DNA of 64,000 bases, from positions 1-64,000 of the forward strand of contig NZ_WMKZ01000013.1 in NCBI RefSeq assembly GCF_019024285.1, read 5' to 3'. The position numbers and the translations under genes are program-made. Of this stretch, positions 63,371 to 64,000 are shown one piece after another (within the stretch, counting starts at the first letter, position 1; each line of letters starts with the position of its first letter). The notes under the pieces were generated by a model, which was not told the DNA's origin, did not search any database, and worked only from the letters and a program-made list of their open reading frames with translations. Source of the DNA: Alkalihalobacterium elongatum (lineage in GTDB: Bacteria > Bacillota > Bacilli > Bacillales > Bacillaceae_F).

Positions 63371-64000
63371 TTAAATTAGTTCATCGTTCGCTAAGTCCAC
63401 TAACACTTTCGTAATGTTTGTCTTGGTTAATCTACCAATCACTTCAAGTCCAGATCCTTTATCAAACTCTCGGACGACTGGCAAGGCATCGATTTGTTTG
63501 TCGATGAGCTTGTTCGCCACATCTATAATAAGATCATCTTTTTGACACATCGTAATGTTTGGCATTCTAGTCATAATAATACTAACAGGCATTGTTTCTA
63601 TTTTTTGACTTCCGATACTCGCTCTCAATAAATCCTTTCGAGAAAGAACCCCCATCAATGATGAGTTTTGGTCGACAACAAATAACGTACCTACATCCTC
63701 CAAAAACATCGTGACGATAGCATCGTAAACAGAAGAAGATTCGTTAACTACAACAGGTATTGATTGGTATTGCTGTACCGTAATTTTCTTTACTTTTTCT
63801 GTTAACAACTGTGAACCCGTTTTTCCAGTATAAAAATATCCTACCCTTGGTCTTGCGTCTAAAAATCCAGCCATTGTTAATATAGCTAGGTCTGGTCTTA
63901 ATGTTGCTCTTGTTAAATTCAATCGTTCTGCAATCTGTTCACCAGTAATTGGACCACTACTTTTAACTATATCTATAATCTGCTCTTGTCTAACAGTTAG
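63371..64000 (-). CDS. ccpN: CcpN (YqzB), gluconeogenesis repressor, 5' end beyond the window
   Basis: The frame is open to the window edge, so the start codon is missing by a few residues. Visible is a winged-helix DNA-binding domain ([40 protein letters not shown]) followed by two CBS domains (FQSIPVV-like, [25 protein letters not shown], and [11 protein letters not shown]). It matches CcpN, which represses gapB and pckA on glucose. It is followed 33 bases on by yqfL, as in B. subtilis. Confidence 0.94.
   Translation of the reverse strand, partial: LTVRQEQIIDIVKSSGPITGEQIAERLNLTRATLRPDLAILTMAGFLDARPRVGYFYTGKTGSQLLTEKVKKITVQQYQSIPVVVNESSSVYDAIVTMFLEDVGTLFVVDQNSSLMGVLSRKDLLRASIGSQKIETMPVSIIMTRMPNITMCQKDDLIIDVANKLIDKQIDALPVVREFDKGSGLEVIGRLTKTNITKVLVDLANDELI

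Overview
The window is an AT-rich chromosomal segment from a spore-forming, low-GC Gram-positive bacterium of the Bacillaceae. Supporting signs are Bacillus-type Shine-Dalgarno sites with many TTG and GTG starts, sporulation genes (SpoVAF-like, YpuA-like, YqfQ), a 372-residue SigA, CcpN, a T-box-free but TPP-riboswitched thiamine operon, and a gene order that follows the Bacillus subtilis yqzB(ccpN)-dnaG-sigA-yqf-sodA-yqg-comG region from right to left. The many dispersed repeats beginning GAAAAGCGGAAGG are also typical of Bacillus-related genomes.

Layout from left to right. 1-380 is the 5' end of a 16S rRNA gene with tandem promoters, reading left. 381-2478 is comGA-comGB, which ends in its own terminator right before the rrn promoters, with no comGC-GG. 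A tRNA-Gln follows, then an unusual fusion of a DUF1385 membrane protein with a UPF0045 thiamine-binding protein. 4547-8443 is a thiamine operon (thiE-S-G-O-D) under a TPP riboswitch that works by transcription attenuation. 8464-20576 holds the yqgU, aspA, yqgQ-glcK, yueI, spoVAF-like, M42 peptidase, gluP and HAD genes, with small unknown membrane proteins and the first repeat array. 20633-24380 holds ldh, a ThiF-like adenylyltransferase, DUF92, yqgN and rpmG. 24464-32134 holds a GH15 glycosidase, two small proteins, a class B PBP, a probable 6S RNA, an MFS protein and sodA. 32396-33806 is uppP and a five-tRNA cluster. 34000-41086 holds yqgB, nfeD, ypuA-like, an MFS exporter, yqfZ, ispG, yqfX and yqfW, followed by the second repeat array.

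41553-50165 is an accessory metal and phosphate block. It contains zur with an ATPase plus two permeases, then ppx and ppk (ppk preceded by a four-hexamer Pho-box-like array), then a second metal ABC pair with an MntR-like box. 50487-64000 is the conserved core: yqfT, nfo, cshB, yqfQ, ispH, yqfO-trmK, cccA, an unknown membrane protein, the yqxD-dnaG-sigA macromolecular synthesis cluster, yqfL, and ccpN cut by the window edge.

The genes are mainly housekeeping (thiamine, isoprenoid, replication initiation, transcription, cell wall). The least explained material is the two-module structured repeat family placed immediately after stop codons, the in-frame fusion with an internal ribosome site, the antisense layout at 12.7 kb, and the long-armed inverted repeat beside a possibly frameshifted small gene at 35.7-36.0 kb. 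I saw no CRISPR array, prophage, insertion sequence with a transposase, or clear new defence system.
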